Of a stretch of DNA of 64,000 bases, positions 25,130 through 35,163 are shown in pieces. The position numbers and the translations under genes were made by a program. The number at the start of each line of letters is the position of its first letter. Within the stretch, counting starts at the first letter, position 1. This stretch comes from Bacillus haynesii. GTDB taxonomy: Bacteria; Bacillota; Bacilli; Bacillales; Bacillaceae. The notes below the pieces were generated by a model that saw only the letters and a program-made list of their open reading frames with translations, had not been told where the DNA came from and ran no database searches. Location: contig NZ_MRBL01000001.1 of the NCBI RefSeq assembly GCF_001969855.1, forward strand, positions 124,001 through 188,000, read 5' to 3'.

Positions 25130-27079
25130 TTACTTGGCATTCTTTCGTTCAGTCTCTTTTATTTCCTCAACACTTACATAGTAGCCGTCGTCATATTCAA
25201 ATGAACGAAGAATCATACAAAGGAATACACCAATCAGACCGACGATTCCCATCCAGAACCATTCAAAGACAAGCCCGAATCCAGCAAATCCGAAGCATAA
25301 TGACATGAGAAACGGACGGCCTGAATTGCTCGGCATATGAATCTTTTTAAACTTGCTTTCGGGATGAATCTCGACATTGTCTTCCTTCATTTGCGCAAAT
25401 GCGTCAGGTGATGTGACTTCAGGCAGAACCGCAAAGTTATAGTGCGGCGGGATCGCAGAAGATGTAGCCCATTCAAGCGTACGACCCATTCCCCAAGCAT
25501 CTCCTGATTCCTCGCGTTTTGAATGACGGAAGCTGTAGAAAATGTTGTAGCAGAGAACGATGAATCCTGCGGCCATCAGTAATGCGCCGAATGTCGCAAT
25601 CATGTTCAATGCAGTCCAGCCGTCTTCTGCTCCGTATGTGTAAATACGGCGAGGCATTCCCTGCAATCCAAGGAAATACATCGGGAAGAAGCAGATATTA
25701 AAGCCCGTCATGAACAGCCAGAAGAACCATTTTCCGATGCGTTCGTTCAATTTGTGACCGAACATTTTCGGATACCAGAAGATCAATCCGGCGAAACATG
25801 CAAACACAGTACCCGCGATCAGCACGTAGTGGAAGTGTGATACGAGGAAGTATGTGTTGTGATATTGATAATCCGCAGCTGCCATCGCAAGCATAACGCC
25901 CGTAACACCGCCGATGACGAAGTTCGGAATAAATGCAAGCGACCACAGCATCGGCGTTGTGATTTTGATTCTGCCTCGATGCAGCGTCAACAGCCAGTTA
26001 AAGATTTTAACCCCGGTCGGCACCGAAATCGCCATCGTCGTAATTGAGAAGAACGAGTTGACCGCCGCGCTGTTGCCCATTGTGAAAAAGTGGTGCAACC
26101 AAACGACAAAGCTGAGAACCGAAATCGCCACAATGGAATAAACCATCGCTTTATAGCCGAACAGCTGCTTTCTCGCAAATGTTGCAATGATTTCTGAAAA
26201 AATACCAAAAGCAGGCAAAATAACGATGTAAACCTCAGGATGTCCCCAAATCCAGAACAGGTTCGCCCACAGCATCGGCATACCGCCGTTCGCCAAGGTG
26301 AAAAAGGCTGTTCCGAACAAGCGGTCAAATGTCATCAGCGCCAAAGCCACTGTCAAGACAGGGAAGGCGAAAATGATAATCACACAAGTGATCAGCGTTG
26401 TCCAAGTGAACATCGGCATCCGCCATAGGGTCATGCCTTTTGTACGCATTTTCAGGATGGTAACCATAAAGTTGATCCCGGTGAGAAGCGTACCGATACC
26501 CGCGATCTGAAGTCCGAGCAAGTAATAGTTCTGCCCAGGTCCGGGACTCAGCTCATTGCCCGCAAGCGGCATGTAAGCCGTCCATCCTGCACTCGGTGAG
26601 CCACCGATGACGAATGAAATATTAAACAGCATCGCTCCGACCATGAAGGTCCAGAAGCTCAAGTTGTTCAAATACGGGAATGCAACATCGCGCGCACCGA
26701 TTTGAAGCGGTACGACCACGTTCATTAATCCAATAAGAAACGGCATCGCCATGAAAATGATCATGATCGTACCGTGTGTCGTAAATACTTCATTATAGTG
26801 GTTGGAATCTAAAAAGCTGTTATTAGGAAGCGTGAGCTGGGCACGCATCATTAACCCGTCGACACCGCCGCGGAAAAACATAATCACTGCGGCAATAAGG
26901 TACATGATTCCTAAACGTTTATGATCGACGGTGGTAATCCACTCTCTCCAAAGCCATTTCCATTTTTTGAAGTATGTCAGCACAAATACGATTGCAATGG
27001 ATGTAAGCAAAATGGAAATCTGTGCTCCAAGAATTAATGGGTCACCTGTAATTATGAATTCGTCCCATTTCAAATTCAT
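25130..27079 (-). CDS. qoxB: Cytochrome aa3 quinol oxidase subunit I
   Basis: This 649-residue catalytic subunit of the haem-copper oxidase binds haem a and the haem a3/CuB centre. Conserved blocks include [16 protein letters not shown] (haem ligand His), [10 protein letters not shown] (CuB ligand and the His-Tyr region) and [22 protein letters not shown] (haem ligands). About fifteen membrane segments fit the family. It sits between qoxA and qoxC with short gaps. Confidence 0.97.
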   Translation of the reverse strand: MNLKWDEFIITGDPLILGAQISILLTSIAIVFVLTYFKKWKWLWREWITTVDHKRLGIMYLIAAVIMFFRGGVDGLMMRAQLTLPNNSFLDSNHYNEVFTTHGTIMIIFMAMPFLIGLMNVVVPLQIGARDVAFPYLNNLSFWTFMVGAMLFNISFVIGGSPSAGWTAYMPLAGNELSPGPGQNYYLLGLQIAGIGTLLTGINFMVTILKMRTKGMTLWRMPMFTWTTLITCVIIIFAFPVLTVALALMTFDRLFGTAFFTLANGGMPMLWANLFWIWGHPEVYIVILPAFGIFSEIIATFARKQLFGYKAMVYSIVAISVLSFVVWLHHFFTMGNSAAVNSFFSITTMAISVPTGVKIFNWLLTLHRGRIKITTPMLWSLAFIPNFVIGGVTGVMLAMAAADYQYHNTYFLVSHFHYVLIAGTVFACFAGLIFWYPKMFGHKLNERIGKWFFWLFMTGFNICFFPMYFLGLQGMPRRIYTYGAEDGWTALNMIATFGALLMAAGFIVLCYNIFYSFRHSKREESGDAWGMGRTLEWATSSAIPPHYNFAVLPEVTSPDAFAQMKEDNVEIHPESKFKKIHMPSNSGRPFLMSLCFGFAGFGLVFEWFWMGIVGLIGVFLCMILRSFEYDDGYYVSVEEIKETERKNAK

Positions 27080-27096
27080 GCAAGCTTCCTCCTTTC

Positions 27097-28065
27097 CTAG
27101 TGAGAATCTTGGTCTTCAGATTGTTTTTGATCTTTGTTTGTTTTCACGTCTTCAAACGGATCTGATTTTGAGTGCGGAGACACTGGTTTATAGCCCAATC
27201 TTTCGCGCGCTTTAATGGCATATTCCGCATCATTTCCGTGATTAACGTACTTCAGGTGTGTTGATGAGAACGTCATTTCGTCCGCATGCTGAGGAAGCAT
27301 CAGTTCATCATACTGGCTTTTCGTCAGCTTAGGAGCTTCTTTCTGCGTTTTCTTCACCCAGTCATTAAACTTGCTTTCAGATACCGCATTGACATTAAAC
27401 TGTTGTTCTGCAAAACCTTCACCTGTGAAGTTTGCATTTCGGCCTTTATAAGTACCCTCATGGTCTGCCTGTAAATATTGCTCCATTTCCATTCCGGACA
27501 TGGCATATTTTTGCCCGCCAAGCTGCGGGATCCACAAGGATGCCATAGAGTCGGCAGATGAGATTTTAAACAAGATCGGTCTGTCTGTCGGGATATTCAA
27601 ATAGTTGACCGTTTCGATATCCTGTTCCGGATAGCTGAATACCCATTTCCAATCGACAGATGTAGCATATACGACCAAAGGTTCCTTGTCCTTTGATGCT
27701 TTTGGAGCCTCTTCTAGAGAATAAATTGTTTGAACTGTCGGCACTGACAGCGCAATAACAATTAAAATCGGAACCACTGTCCAGACGATTTCTAAAAATG
27801 TATTGCCTTCTACTTCCGGGCTGTAAGGAGACTTTCTGTCTTTACGCTCACGGTATTTTACAATCATCACAGTAAAAAGGACAAATACGACCGCTACGAT
27901 AAACAGCATAAATCCAATCGATAATAGAATAAGATCTCTTTGCTGCGAAGCAACCGGTCCTTTAGGATCCAATACCGCGATTTGACTGCAGCCGCCCAAT
28001 AAAAAAACGGAGGAAAGCAAAGTCAGCATAATCAGTGGTTTAAATGCTCTGAACAAGAGGATCAC
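27097..28065 (-). CDS. qoxA: Cytochrome aa3 quinol oxidase subunit II (lipoprotein)
   Basis: This protein of about 322 residues has a lipoprotein signal ending LLGGC, two membrane segments and an extracellular cupredoxin domain ([19 protein letters not shown]). The CuA-ligand cysteines are absent, as expected for a quinol oxidase. GTG at 28065 gives the same N-terminus length as B. subtilis QoxA; an ATG codon immediately before it is also possible. It leads the qoxABCD operon. Confidence 0.95.
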   Translation of the reverse strand: MILLFRAFKPLIMLTLLSSVFLLGGCSQIAVLDPKGPVASQQRDLILLSIGFMLFIVAVVFVLFTVMIVKYRERKDRKSPYSPEVEGNTFLEIVWTVVPILIVIALSVPTVQTIYSLEEAPKASKDKEPLVVYATSVDWKWVFSYPEQDIETVNYLNIPTDRPILFKISSADSMASLWIPQLGGQKYAMSGMEMEQYLQADHEGTYKGRNANFTGEGFAEQQFNVNAVSESKFNDWVKKTQKEAPKLTKSQYDELMLPQHADEMTFSSTHLKYVNHGNDAEYAIKARERLGYKPVSPHSKSDPFEDVKTNKDQKQSEDQDSH

Positions 28066-28068
28066 CAT

Positions 28069-28537
28069 CCTTCCTTAAATGATGTCTAAAATTTGGTCAG
28101 AATATCTAAGATAAAAGGATTCTGAAAAACTTTTTTCTTCTACCTTGCTATGCTATCAAAATCTTCACCAATTAGCCTTATTTTTTTCGATTGTTCACCT
28201 TTTTTTCACCCAAATGTCACAAAATCGTCAAATTTTGTTCATGATATTATGAATAATGAAGGAAATAGACTGGTAATTTCTTAGTTCTTTTTACACACAT
28301 AGCAAGCGCTGACAAATCCCTCCGGAACAAAAAATCTGTCAAATTTAGGTTTACCACAATAAAAAACTTTGGTCAATCATTAATTTAACATTGTTAAATT
28401 TTTTCAAGGTGAATCATTATCTTCCTCCATTCCTTTTCCCTGCTGACAACCCGCTTTAAACTTCAGAACATCAAAAAAGAGCTTCCTTCTGTACTGAAAG
28501 CTCTTTTTCATCCTATTTATATAGTTGTTATCGCATT
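28069..28537. other. Intergenic region upstream of qoxA with an inverted repeat
   Basis: This AT-rich stretch of about 470 bp carries the qox promoter, which I cannot place with confidence. It includes a perfect inverted repeat AATTTAAC-ATT-GTTAAATT at 28382-28400, a possible operator. No gene is evident. Confidence 0.5.
28474..28508 (-). terminator. Terminator of galE
   Basis: Arms AAAAAGAGCTT and AAGCTCTTTTT surround a 13-base loop, with T tracts on both strands, 30 bp past the galE stop. Confidence 0.85.
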
Positions 28538-29527
28538 CTAGCTTTGATAGCCATTCGGATGTGCTTTAAACCACTTCCACGCGCTGTCAATGATCGTTTC
28601 CAGTTCGGCGTATTTCGGCTGCCATCCAAGTTCTTTCACGGCTTTTTCCGAAGAGGCGATCAGCTGTGCAGGATCTCCTGCGCGCTGCTCTGCAACCTCC
28701 GCCGGTATCGGACAGCCTGTCACTTTCCGGGCTGTTTCAACGACTTCTTTGACTGAGAAGCCCGTGCCGTTTCCGAGATTGTATACGGCACTTTCTCCGC
28801 CGTTTCGAAGCCTTTCGACAGCGAGGATATGGGCGTCAACCAGGTCCATCACATGGATGTAGTCTCTGATGCACGTGCCATCTGGAGTCGGATAGTCGTC
28901 GCCGAAAATCATAATCTTGTCCCGTTTGCCAAGCGCGACTTGAAGAATGATCGGGATCAGGTGCGTTTCAGGCTGATGATCCTCGCCGATCAAACCGTCT
29001 ACATGCGCACCGGCAACATTAAAGTAGCGAAGAACGACATGACGGATTCCGTATGCTTTTTCAGACCACTTCAGCATTTTTTCAATGGCAAGCTTCGTTT
29101 CCCCGTATGGGTTTGTCGGATCCGTCGGATCTGTTTCCATAATCGGCACCCGATCCGGTTCTCCGTATGTTGCAGCGGTTGATGAGAAAACAATTTGCTT
29201 CACATCGAACTCTTTCATGACCTTTAACAGGCAGACGGCTCCGTAAACATTGTTGTCATAATATTTGAGAGGATCTGTTACGCTTTCTCCAACCAACGAA
29301 TCGGCCGCGAAGTGCATGACAGCCTCAATGTCGTTTTCCTGAAACACTTTTCTCAGGAATGCTTCATCGCGCAGATCTCCATTATAAAAAGAAGCTCCCT
29401 TTAAAGCCGCCTCTTCATGTCCAGTTTGCAGGTTATCAATAATCACGACTTCTTCATTGCGGCTTAACAGTTCCGCTACAGCATGGCTTCCAATATAGCC
29501 CGCCCCTCCGCATACTAATATTGCCAA
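28538..29527 (-). CDS. galE: UDP-glucose 4-epimerase
   Basis: This 329-residue short-chain dehydrogenase-fold enzyme interconverts UDP-glucose and UDP-galactose with bound NAD. The NAD-binding motif [14 protein letters not shown] is at the N-terminus, the catalytic Ser/Thr region is SSTAATYGE, and [10 protein letters not shown] holds the catalytic Tyr and Lys. It provides UDP-galactose for cell-surface polymers and allows galactose use. It is a single-gene unit between slrA and qox, as in B. subtilis. Confidence 0.95.
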   Translation of the reverse strand: MAILVCGGAGYIGSHAVAELLSRNEEVVIIDNLQTGHEEAALKGASFYNGDLRDEAFLRKVFQENDIEAVMHFAADSLVGESVTDPLKYYDNNVYGAVCLLKVMKEFDVKQIVFSSTAATYGEPDRVPIMETDPTDPTNPYGETKLAIEKMLKWSEKAYGIRHVVLRYFNVAGAHVDGLIGEDHQPETHLIPIILQVALGKRDKIMIFGDDYPTPDGTCIRDYIHVMDLVDAHILAVERLRNGGESAVYNLGNGTGFSVKEVVETARKVTGCPIPAEVAEQRAGDPAQLIASSEKAVKELGWQPKYAELETIIDSAWKWFKAHPNGYQS

Positions 29528-30329
29528 TTCATTTCTCTCCTTTCAGCGGCGTTATCCTTCTATTTTGAATCTATCAAACGCCTGTGACTCTCTTTTTCAA
29601 TCCCAAGGTGATGATATATCTGCTTTTTCATTTTACCACCTTCAGCATTTTCCAGCTTGTATTTTCATCATTTCTTCAAATAAAAACTTGGGGTAAAACA
29701 AATTGAGGGACTCATGTTCCATTAAATACCTTACAAGGAATAGTTCGGGTTTTTATCCATGACAATCGTTTTTCCTTGGTGAACTAACGCGATTTTGAGG
29801 CAAAAGCTATACTTTTTTCACTGCATTTGAAACCAATGTTCTTTTTTTCCACTTAATGCTGGTCGATAATAGTATTTTCGTATTACCCCTCTTTAACCCA
29901 TACAGCAACTAAGCCCAAAGGACCCTCCCTATCCACTATATCTGCAATCTAAATAATCCCTTGAAACCATTGATTTTCCAATATTTCTACACAATACTCT
30001 CTCAAAAAACCCTTCTTTATTTTTAGAATATTCAAAGGATATTCGGCTGCAATTGAGAAATTCTTAATAGGGAAAAATGATCATTTTTATTTGAATACTA
30101 TCCAGTCAGTAATTGATTGTTTATTATTATAAGTAAGAATCTAAGATTTTTTGGTTTTTTTAGTCAGTTATTTAGGGAATAGGTAGGTTTATCAATGATG
30201 ACTTTGTGAATTTTTTATGAAATTTGTCATTGTTTTCACATGGCTGTTGTTTTATAACTTTTATTGCATCTCAAGGAAAAGCCGTTTTTTCTTTGAGGTG
30301 AACAACGTCTTATCATATTGGAGGAAGCT
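29528..30329. other. 800-bp AT-rich intergenic region upstream of slrA
   Basis: I see no plausible gene on either strand. In B. subtilis the regulator gene ywcC (TetR family, represses slrA) lies next to slrA; nothing like it is present in this window. The stretch presumably holds the slrA and galE promoters and possibly the decayed remains of ywcC. Confidence 0.5.
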
Positions 30330-30479
30330 ATGAATACTCAAACGAAACACAAGTTGGACAAAGATTGGGTGATTTTGATGAAGGAGGCGAAAAAACTTGG
30401 GCTGCAAATTGAAGATGTGAAAGAATTTCTTCGCAGTCAGCCCATCCAAAGCGATGCTGAAAAACAGATAAAGCAATAA
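30330..30479 (+). CDS. slrA: SinI-like antirepressor SlrA
   Basis: This 49-residue protein has the SinI/SlrA helical-hairpin signature LDKDWVILMKEAKKLGLQIEDVKEFL, split here as LDKDWVILMKEAK and KLGLQIEDVKEFL. The ATG follows GGAGGAAGCT. SlrA antagonises SinR and helps switch cells from motility to matrix production in B. subtilis. Its position near galE/qox and ywcB matches B. subtilis slrA. It is too short for ordinary ORF cut-offs. Confidence 0.85.
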   Translation: MNTQTKHKLDKDWVILMKEAKKLGLQIEDVKEFLRSQPIQSDAEKQIKQ

Positions 30480-30505
30480 GCGTTTAGAAGCATCAGTTAT
30501 CCAAA

Positions 30506-30561
30506 AAAACAGGCGGTTCTGTTGAATCTTGGTCTATCAAGATGATCCAACCGGCTGTTTT
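30506..30561 (+). terminator. Terminator of slrA
   Basis: A long hairpin with outer arms AAAACAGGCGGTT and AACCGGCTGTTTT (one mismatch) and an inner stem ATCTTG/CAAGAT ends in TTTT, 27 bp past the slrA stop. Confidence 0.7.
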
Positions 30562-31021
30562 AACGAGTGTTTTAATTGATAATGACGTATTTGAGCAGCA
30601 GGCTTGCTGCCTGTGTATACATTCTGACTGCTCCATATAAACGCGCATTTTATTAAGGAGCAGCCTTACCTTTTGCCCTGTACATAGGTCGTTTCATTTT
30701 TCCAGCTTCACTCTCTTAAGGGGTACCAGACCGGATTGATTAAGGCGTTTTAGAGGCATTGCTGACCAACGCTGATGTCAGCATCCCCATACACTTTCTT
30801 CTGCATCGGTTTCGATTGCCTTTCTCCTGATAGGGGGCGGAGCTTTTGGCCTTGATCCTTCTGATAACATCCTCAGGCTTCCTTTCCACACTCTCTTTTC
30901 TATTAAGCATTTGCCTGTATCATCGTTTTTTTCGATGGTAAATATCTAAAATATCAATTTTACTGATGGTTGTTGTTATCTTAAACTGAATTCATGACCG
31001 ATTCCAAGGAGGATGATGAAT
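30562..31021. other. Intergenic region, possible gene relic
   Basis: This stretch of 460 bp has no open frame of convincing length. Its base composition is more mixed and coding-like than the region before slrA, and minus-strand fragments read as basic protein pieces interrupted by stops. I cannot name the source. Confidence 0.4.
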
Positions 31022-31585
31022 ATGGGGATAGCAGCAATCTGCGGAAGCTCCCGCGAAAACGGAAATACGGAAGAACTGGTGAATCGATTAGTAGACGGGC
31101 TTGATACCGATAAGATATACCTGCGAAACTATCACATTGAGCCCGTATCAGACTACAGGCACAGCAATACAGCTCCTTTTTACCCTGATGATGACTACAG
31201 AAACCTGATCAGCCGGGTGCTGGAGAAAGATATCCTGATTTTTGCCACTCCGATCTATTGGTACGGAATGTCGGGTTTGATGAAAAACTTTATTGACCGC
31301 TGGTCACAGACGTTGATGGAGCACGGGAGATCTGCATTTAAACAGGAAATGGCGAAAAAAACAGTCTACGTCGCGGCTGTCGGGGACGATGATCCCCGCT
31401 TGAAAGGGCTGCCGCTCATTCAACAGTTTCAATACATCTTTGATTTTATGAACATGACATTCGACGGCTATCTGCTCGCCAAAGGGAACAAGCCCGGCGG
31501 CGTGATGACAGACCGGGCAGCGATTGTGGCTGCAAATGAACTGAGAAGGAAGCTGACAGAGTCGGAAGCGGGGCGGAAAGCATGA
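31022..31585 (+). CDS. Flavodoxin-like NAD(P)H:FMN/quinone reductase
   Basis: This 187-residue flavoprotein has the flavodoxin-type FMN phosphate loop CGSSRENGNTEELVNRL and the family block ILIFATPIYWYGMSGLMKNFIDRW. It is related to NADPH-dependent FMN reductases such as YwqN; the substrate is unknown. ATG at 31022 is 9 bp after AAGGAGG, better spaced than the ATG codons at 31013 and 31016. It stands alone, upstream of ywcB on the same strand. Confidence 0.75.
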   Translation: MGIAAICGSSRENGNTEELVNRLVDGLDTDKIYLRNYHIEPVSDYRHSNTAPFYPDDDYRNLISRVLEKDILIFATPIYWYGMSGLMKNFIDRWSQTLMEHGRSAFKQEMAKKTVYVAAVGDDDPRLKGLPLIQQFQYIFDFMNMTFDGYLLAKGNKPGGVMTDRAAIVAANELRRKLTESEAGRKA

Positions 31586-31760
31586 CAAATGAAAAGGTGA
31601 ACAAACGGTTTGATTTATGGAAAAAACATTTATTCGAGATGATCAGGTCTTTCATCTTATATAAATAAGAGACTTTGTGAAAATTGAAGAATAAATCCGG
31701 AGCTTGTTACATACCTTTGTTGTATCTTTTCAGACAAATACAAGGAGGGGCAAAGAACAA

Positions 31761-32075
31761 ATGAGAGAAGGCAAAATAGATTACAGCAAAGCTGCGGCAT
31801 CTCCGGAGTTCCAGCGGTTGTTGAAGCGGAAACGGGCTTTTATTGTACCGATGACGATTTTCTTTTTGCTCTTTTATTTCCTGCTGCCGGTTATGACATC
31901 ATACTTCACATTTTTGAATCAGCCGGCAGTCGGAGCCATCACATGGGCATGGGTTTTCGCGATTGCTCAGTTTGTTATGACGTGGACGCTGTGCATTGTC
32001 TATACGAGAAAAGCCGGTCAATTCGATCAAATTGCAAACGATTTCAAAAAGAAGATTGGAGGCGTTGATTCATGA
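31761..32075 (+). CDS. ywcB: DUF485 membrane protein, symporter partner
   Basis: This 104-residue protein has two membrane segments in the DUF485 pattern (SPEFQRLLKRKRAFIVPMTIFFLLFYFLLPV). Small DUF485 genes usually precede an acetate/solute:sodium symporter gene. Its stop overlaps the ywcA start by 4 bp. ATG at 31761 follows AAGGAGGGG; the frame extends further upstream without a ribosome site. Confidence 0.85.
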   Translation: MREGKIDYSKAAASPEFQRLLKRKRAFIVPMTIFFLLFYFLLPVMTSYFTFLNQPAVGAITWAWVFAIAQFVMTWTLCIVYTRKAGQFDQIANDFKKKIGGVDS

Positions 32076-33610
32076 GTGCCACAGCCTTTATTCTGTTTCT
32101 TGTCATTGTCGCCCTCACGCTTGTCATTACGTATTTCGCAGCCAAACAGACAAAAACGGCCAATGAGTTTTACACGGCGGGAGGAGGACTTACCGGCATT
32201 CAAAACGGACTGGCTATCGCGGGAGATTACATGTCAGCGGCTTCTTTCCTCGGAATTGCCGGGATGATCGCTTTGAATGGGTTTGACGGTTTTTTCTACA
32301 GCATCGGCTTCCTCGTCGCTTATTTAGTCGTGCTATATATTGTAGCAGAACCGCTCAGAAACCTCGGCAAATTTACAATGGCGGACATGATTGCCTCTCG
32401 TTTTAAACAAAAGAAAATTCGCGGTGTCGCCGCATTAAACACGATCACGATCTCCACCTTTTATATGATTGCACAATTAGTCGGCGCCGGCGCGCTGATC
32501 AAGCTTCTGCTCGGCATCGATTATACGCTGGCAGTGTGCATTGTCGGGGTTTTGATGACCATCTACGTCGTATTCGGGGGAATGATTGCAACCAGCTGGG
32601 TCCAGATCATCAAGGCCGTTCTCTTGATGGCGGGGACGCTCATCATTTCAGTCATCGTTTTTTCAAAATTCGGCTTCAGCCTGACGAACATGTTTGAACA
32701 AATGAAAACAGCTACTCCGCTCGGGGCGGATTTTTTGAACCCCGGCAATAAGTATAAGGTTCCTCTTGAAACACTTTCACTCAATTTGGCACTCGTCCTC
32801 GGAACAGCCGGCCTTCCCCACATTCTCATCAGGTTTTATACAGTGAAAGATGCCAAAACGGCCAGGAAATCGGTTATCTCGGCTACATGGATTATCGGTA
32901 TATTTTATATTATGACGGTGTTTCTCGGTTTTGGTGCTGCCGCGTTTGTCGGTTTTGAAAACATTTTAGCTGCCGATAAAGCGGGTAACATGGCTGCACC
33001 GCTGCTTGCTCAGGCGCTCGGCGGAGATTTTCTGTTCGCCTTCGTCTCAGCCATCGCTTTCGCAACGATTTTGGCGGTGGTCACAGGACTTGTTCTGTCG
33101 GCAGCATCCGCCTTTGCGCATGATATATACAGCCAGATTATCAGAAAAGGCGCGGCTACGGAAAAAGAGCAAATGGTTGCTGCAAGGTGGGCTTCCATCG
33201 GCGTATCCGTCCTTTCGATTCTGCTTGCTGTCTTCGCCCAATCGCTGAATGTCGCGTTTCTTGTCTCGCTTGCATTTGCCGTGGCGGCAAGCGCCAATCT
33301 GCCGCTCATTATCTTCACCGTCTTCTGGAAAAGATTCAATGCGACCGGCGCTTTGGCCGGCAGTCTGACCGGTCTTTTAAGCGCGCTGATCCTCGTCTCC
33401 ATCAGCCCGAGCGTCTGGGACCCGGCCGGAAACGCCATCTTTGTCGGAGAACCGCTGATCCCGCTTTCCAACCCGGGAATCATCTCCATTCCGCTCGGCT
33501 TTTTAGGCGCTTATCTCGGAACGATTCTGTCTTCAAAAACCCCTGATCAAGAAGCATTTGCAGAAATTCAGGTCAAAGCGCATACAGGCATCCACATGGA
33601 TCAATCTTAA
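32072..33610 (+). CDS. ywcA: Sodium:solute symporter of the acetate-permease (ActP) type
   Basis: This 512-residue SSS-family transporter has about thirteen membrane segments. Typical blocks are EFYTAGGGLTGIQNGLAIAGDYMSAASFLGI and VLGTAGLPHILIRFYTVKDAKTARKS. ActP relatives carry acetate and other short monocarboxylates with Na+. It is coupled to ywcB by a 4-bp overlap and ends at a bidirectional terminator shared with xylB. Confidence 0.9.
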   Translation: MSATAFILFLVIVALTLVITYFAAKQTKTANEFYTAGGGLTGIQNGLAIAGDYMSAASFLGIAGMIALNGFDGFFYSIGFLVAYLVVLYIVAEPLRNLGKFTMADMIASRFKQKKIRGVAALNTITISTFYMIAQLVGAGALIKLLLGIDYTLAVCIVGVLMTIYVVFGGMIATSWVQIIKAVLLMAGTLIISVIVFSKFGFSLTNMFEQMKTATPLGADFLNPGNKYKVPLETLSLNLALVLGTAGLPHILIRFYTVKDAKTARKSVISATWIIGIFYIMTVFLGFGAAAFVGFENILAADKAGNMAAPLLAQALGGDFLFAFVSAIAFATILAVVTGLVLSAASAFAHDIYSQIIRKGAATEKEQMVAARWASIGVSVLSILLAVFAQSLNVAFLVSLAFAVAASANLPLIIFTVFWKRFNATGALAGSLTGLLSALILVSISPSVWDPAGNAIFVGEPLIPLSNPGIISIPLGFLGAYLGTILSSKTPDQEAFAEIQVKAHTGIHMDQS

Positions 33611-33625
33611 ACCGTATCGAGCCCG

Positions 33626-33661
33626 AAAAAAACTTATGAGCCGGCCGGCCCATAAGTTTTT
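33626..33661. terminator. Bidirectional terminator between ywcA and xylB
   Basis: Arms AAAAACTTATG and CATAAGTTTTT surround a GC-rich palindromic centre (GCCGGCCGGC) between two convergent genes. Confidence 0.88.
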
Positions 33662-33663
33662 AT

Positions 33664-35163
33664 TTATTCCCGAAAGCTTGCCAGCCGCTCGTTCAGCGTT
33701 TTCGTGTGCCGGTAGACATCTCTGTAAATTTGAAAGAGAGCTTTGTATTGTCTGCTGTATTCACGGCGGGGCGAAAAGGTTTCTTTGATGAGAACGAATC
33801 GGTCTGCACAAGCTTCAAGCGACGGAAACCAGCCGCACCCGACGGCCGCGATCATGGCTGCACCGTATGCCGGTCCCTGTTCGCTTGTCAGTCTGATGAT
33901 GTCGGTGTTGAAGATATCCGCCTGGATTTGCAGCCATTGATCGCTTTTGGCGCCTCCTCCGATTGAAATCACGCGGCTGATGTCTTTTCCCCCGGCACGG
34001 AATTGTTCAATACTCTCGTGAAGGGAGAATGTGATGCCTTCAATGACGGCTCTGACAAAGTCCGCCCGAGTATGTGCACTGTCCATCCCGATAAAGCTGG
34101 CGCGAATATCTGCGTCGGCATGAGGGGTTCTCTCCCCTGACAAGTAAGGGGTAAACAGCAGTCCCCCGGCCCCGGGACGGGAATGGTCAATATCGCTGAT
34201 TAATTCGTCAAATGACGCTTGCCCGGCAAATACATCTTTAAACCAGCTGAAGCTGCGTCCTGCAGAAAGCGTCACTCCCATCGAATAAAACGCATCGGGG
34301 GCGGCGTGGTTCAGAAAATGAATATTGCCATTAAACTCTTGATCACGGTTTGATTCATATGTGAGAACAACCCCTGAGGTGCCTATGCTGCAAAGGGCGG
34401 TTCCTTCTCTTAAAATACCGGCGCCGACCGCGCCGCATGCATTATCAGCGCCGCCGGCAAACACCTTGACTTCAGGAGCCAGCCCGGTTTCGGCAGCAAA
34501 TTCCGGACTGAGGCCGCCGACACAGACGCCCGGCTCAATCAAATCCGGACATAAGGACTCCGGGATGCCGAGCTTGCTGCAGATTTCCCCGCTCCATGTT
34601 TGATGTTTCACATCGAGCAGGAGCGTTCCGGCTGCATCTGAATATTCGCTGTGAAGACGCCCCGTCATCGTGTACCTGACATAGTCTTTCGGCAGCAAAA
34701 AAACGGCCGCCTTTTCAAACAGCTCTTTTTCATGTTCTTTCACCCATAAAAGCTTCGGAAGGGTAAAGCCTTCGAGCGCCGGGTTTTTCGCGATCTCGAG
34801 CAGGCGCTCCTTTCCAATTTTGTCGTTAATCAGCCGGCATTGTTCGGTTGTCCGTGTATCGTTCCACAGGATGGCGTTTCGCAAAACCTCTCCTTTGCCG
34901 TTTAAAAGCACCAATCCATGCATCTGTCCGGAATAGCTGATCCCTTTAATCTGAGATGCTTTTCCCGGGAAATGCATGACTAATTCCTTAATGGCTTCCT
35001 TCGTTTTTTCCGCCCATTCTGCGGGATCCTGTTCAGAATAACCGGAATGGGGCTGAATGATGGAAAACGATTTGGAGACTTCGCCGCACAGCTCTCCCCG
35101 CTGATTGACAAGGATGATTTTAACCGCGCTGGTACCGAGGTCGACCCCGATCACGTATTCCAC
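33664..35163 (-). CDS. xylB: Xylulokinase
   Basis: This 499-residue FGGY-family kinase phosphorylates D-xylulose to xylulose-5-phosphate for the pentose phosphate pathway. The N-terminus YVIGVDLGTSAVKIILV carries the first phosphate loop, and VISIGGGAKSDQWLQIQADI is the C-terminal FGGY signature region. A GTG start at 35163 shares one base with the xylA stop, showing an operon with tight coupling. Confidence 0.95.
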   Translation of the reverse strand: MEYVIGVDLGTSAVKIILVNQRGELCGEVSKSFSIIQPHSGYSEQDPAEWAEKTKEAIKELVMHFPGKASQIKGISYSGQMHGLVLLNGKGEVLRNAILWNDTRTTEQCRLINDKIGKERLLEIAKNPALEGFTLPKLLWVKEHEKELFEKAAVFLLPKDYVRYTMTGRLHSEYSDAAGTLLLDVKHQTWSGEICSKLGIPESLCPDLIEPGVCVGGLSPEFAAETGLAPEVKVFAGGADNACGAVGAGILREGTALCSIGTSGVVLTYESNRDQEFNGNIHFLNHAAPDAFYSMGVTLSAGRSFSWFKDVFAGQASFDELISDIDHSRPGAGGLLFTPYLSGERTPHADADIRASFIGMDSAHTRADFVRAVIEGITFSLHESIEQFRAGGKDISRVISIGGGAKSDQWLQIQADIFNTDIIRLTSEQGPAYGAAMIAAVGCGWFPSLEACADRFVLIKETFSPRREYSRQYKALFQIYRDVYRHTKTLNERLASFRE

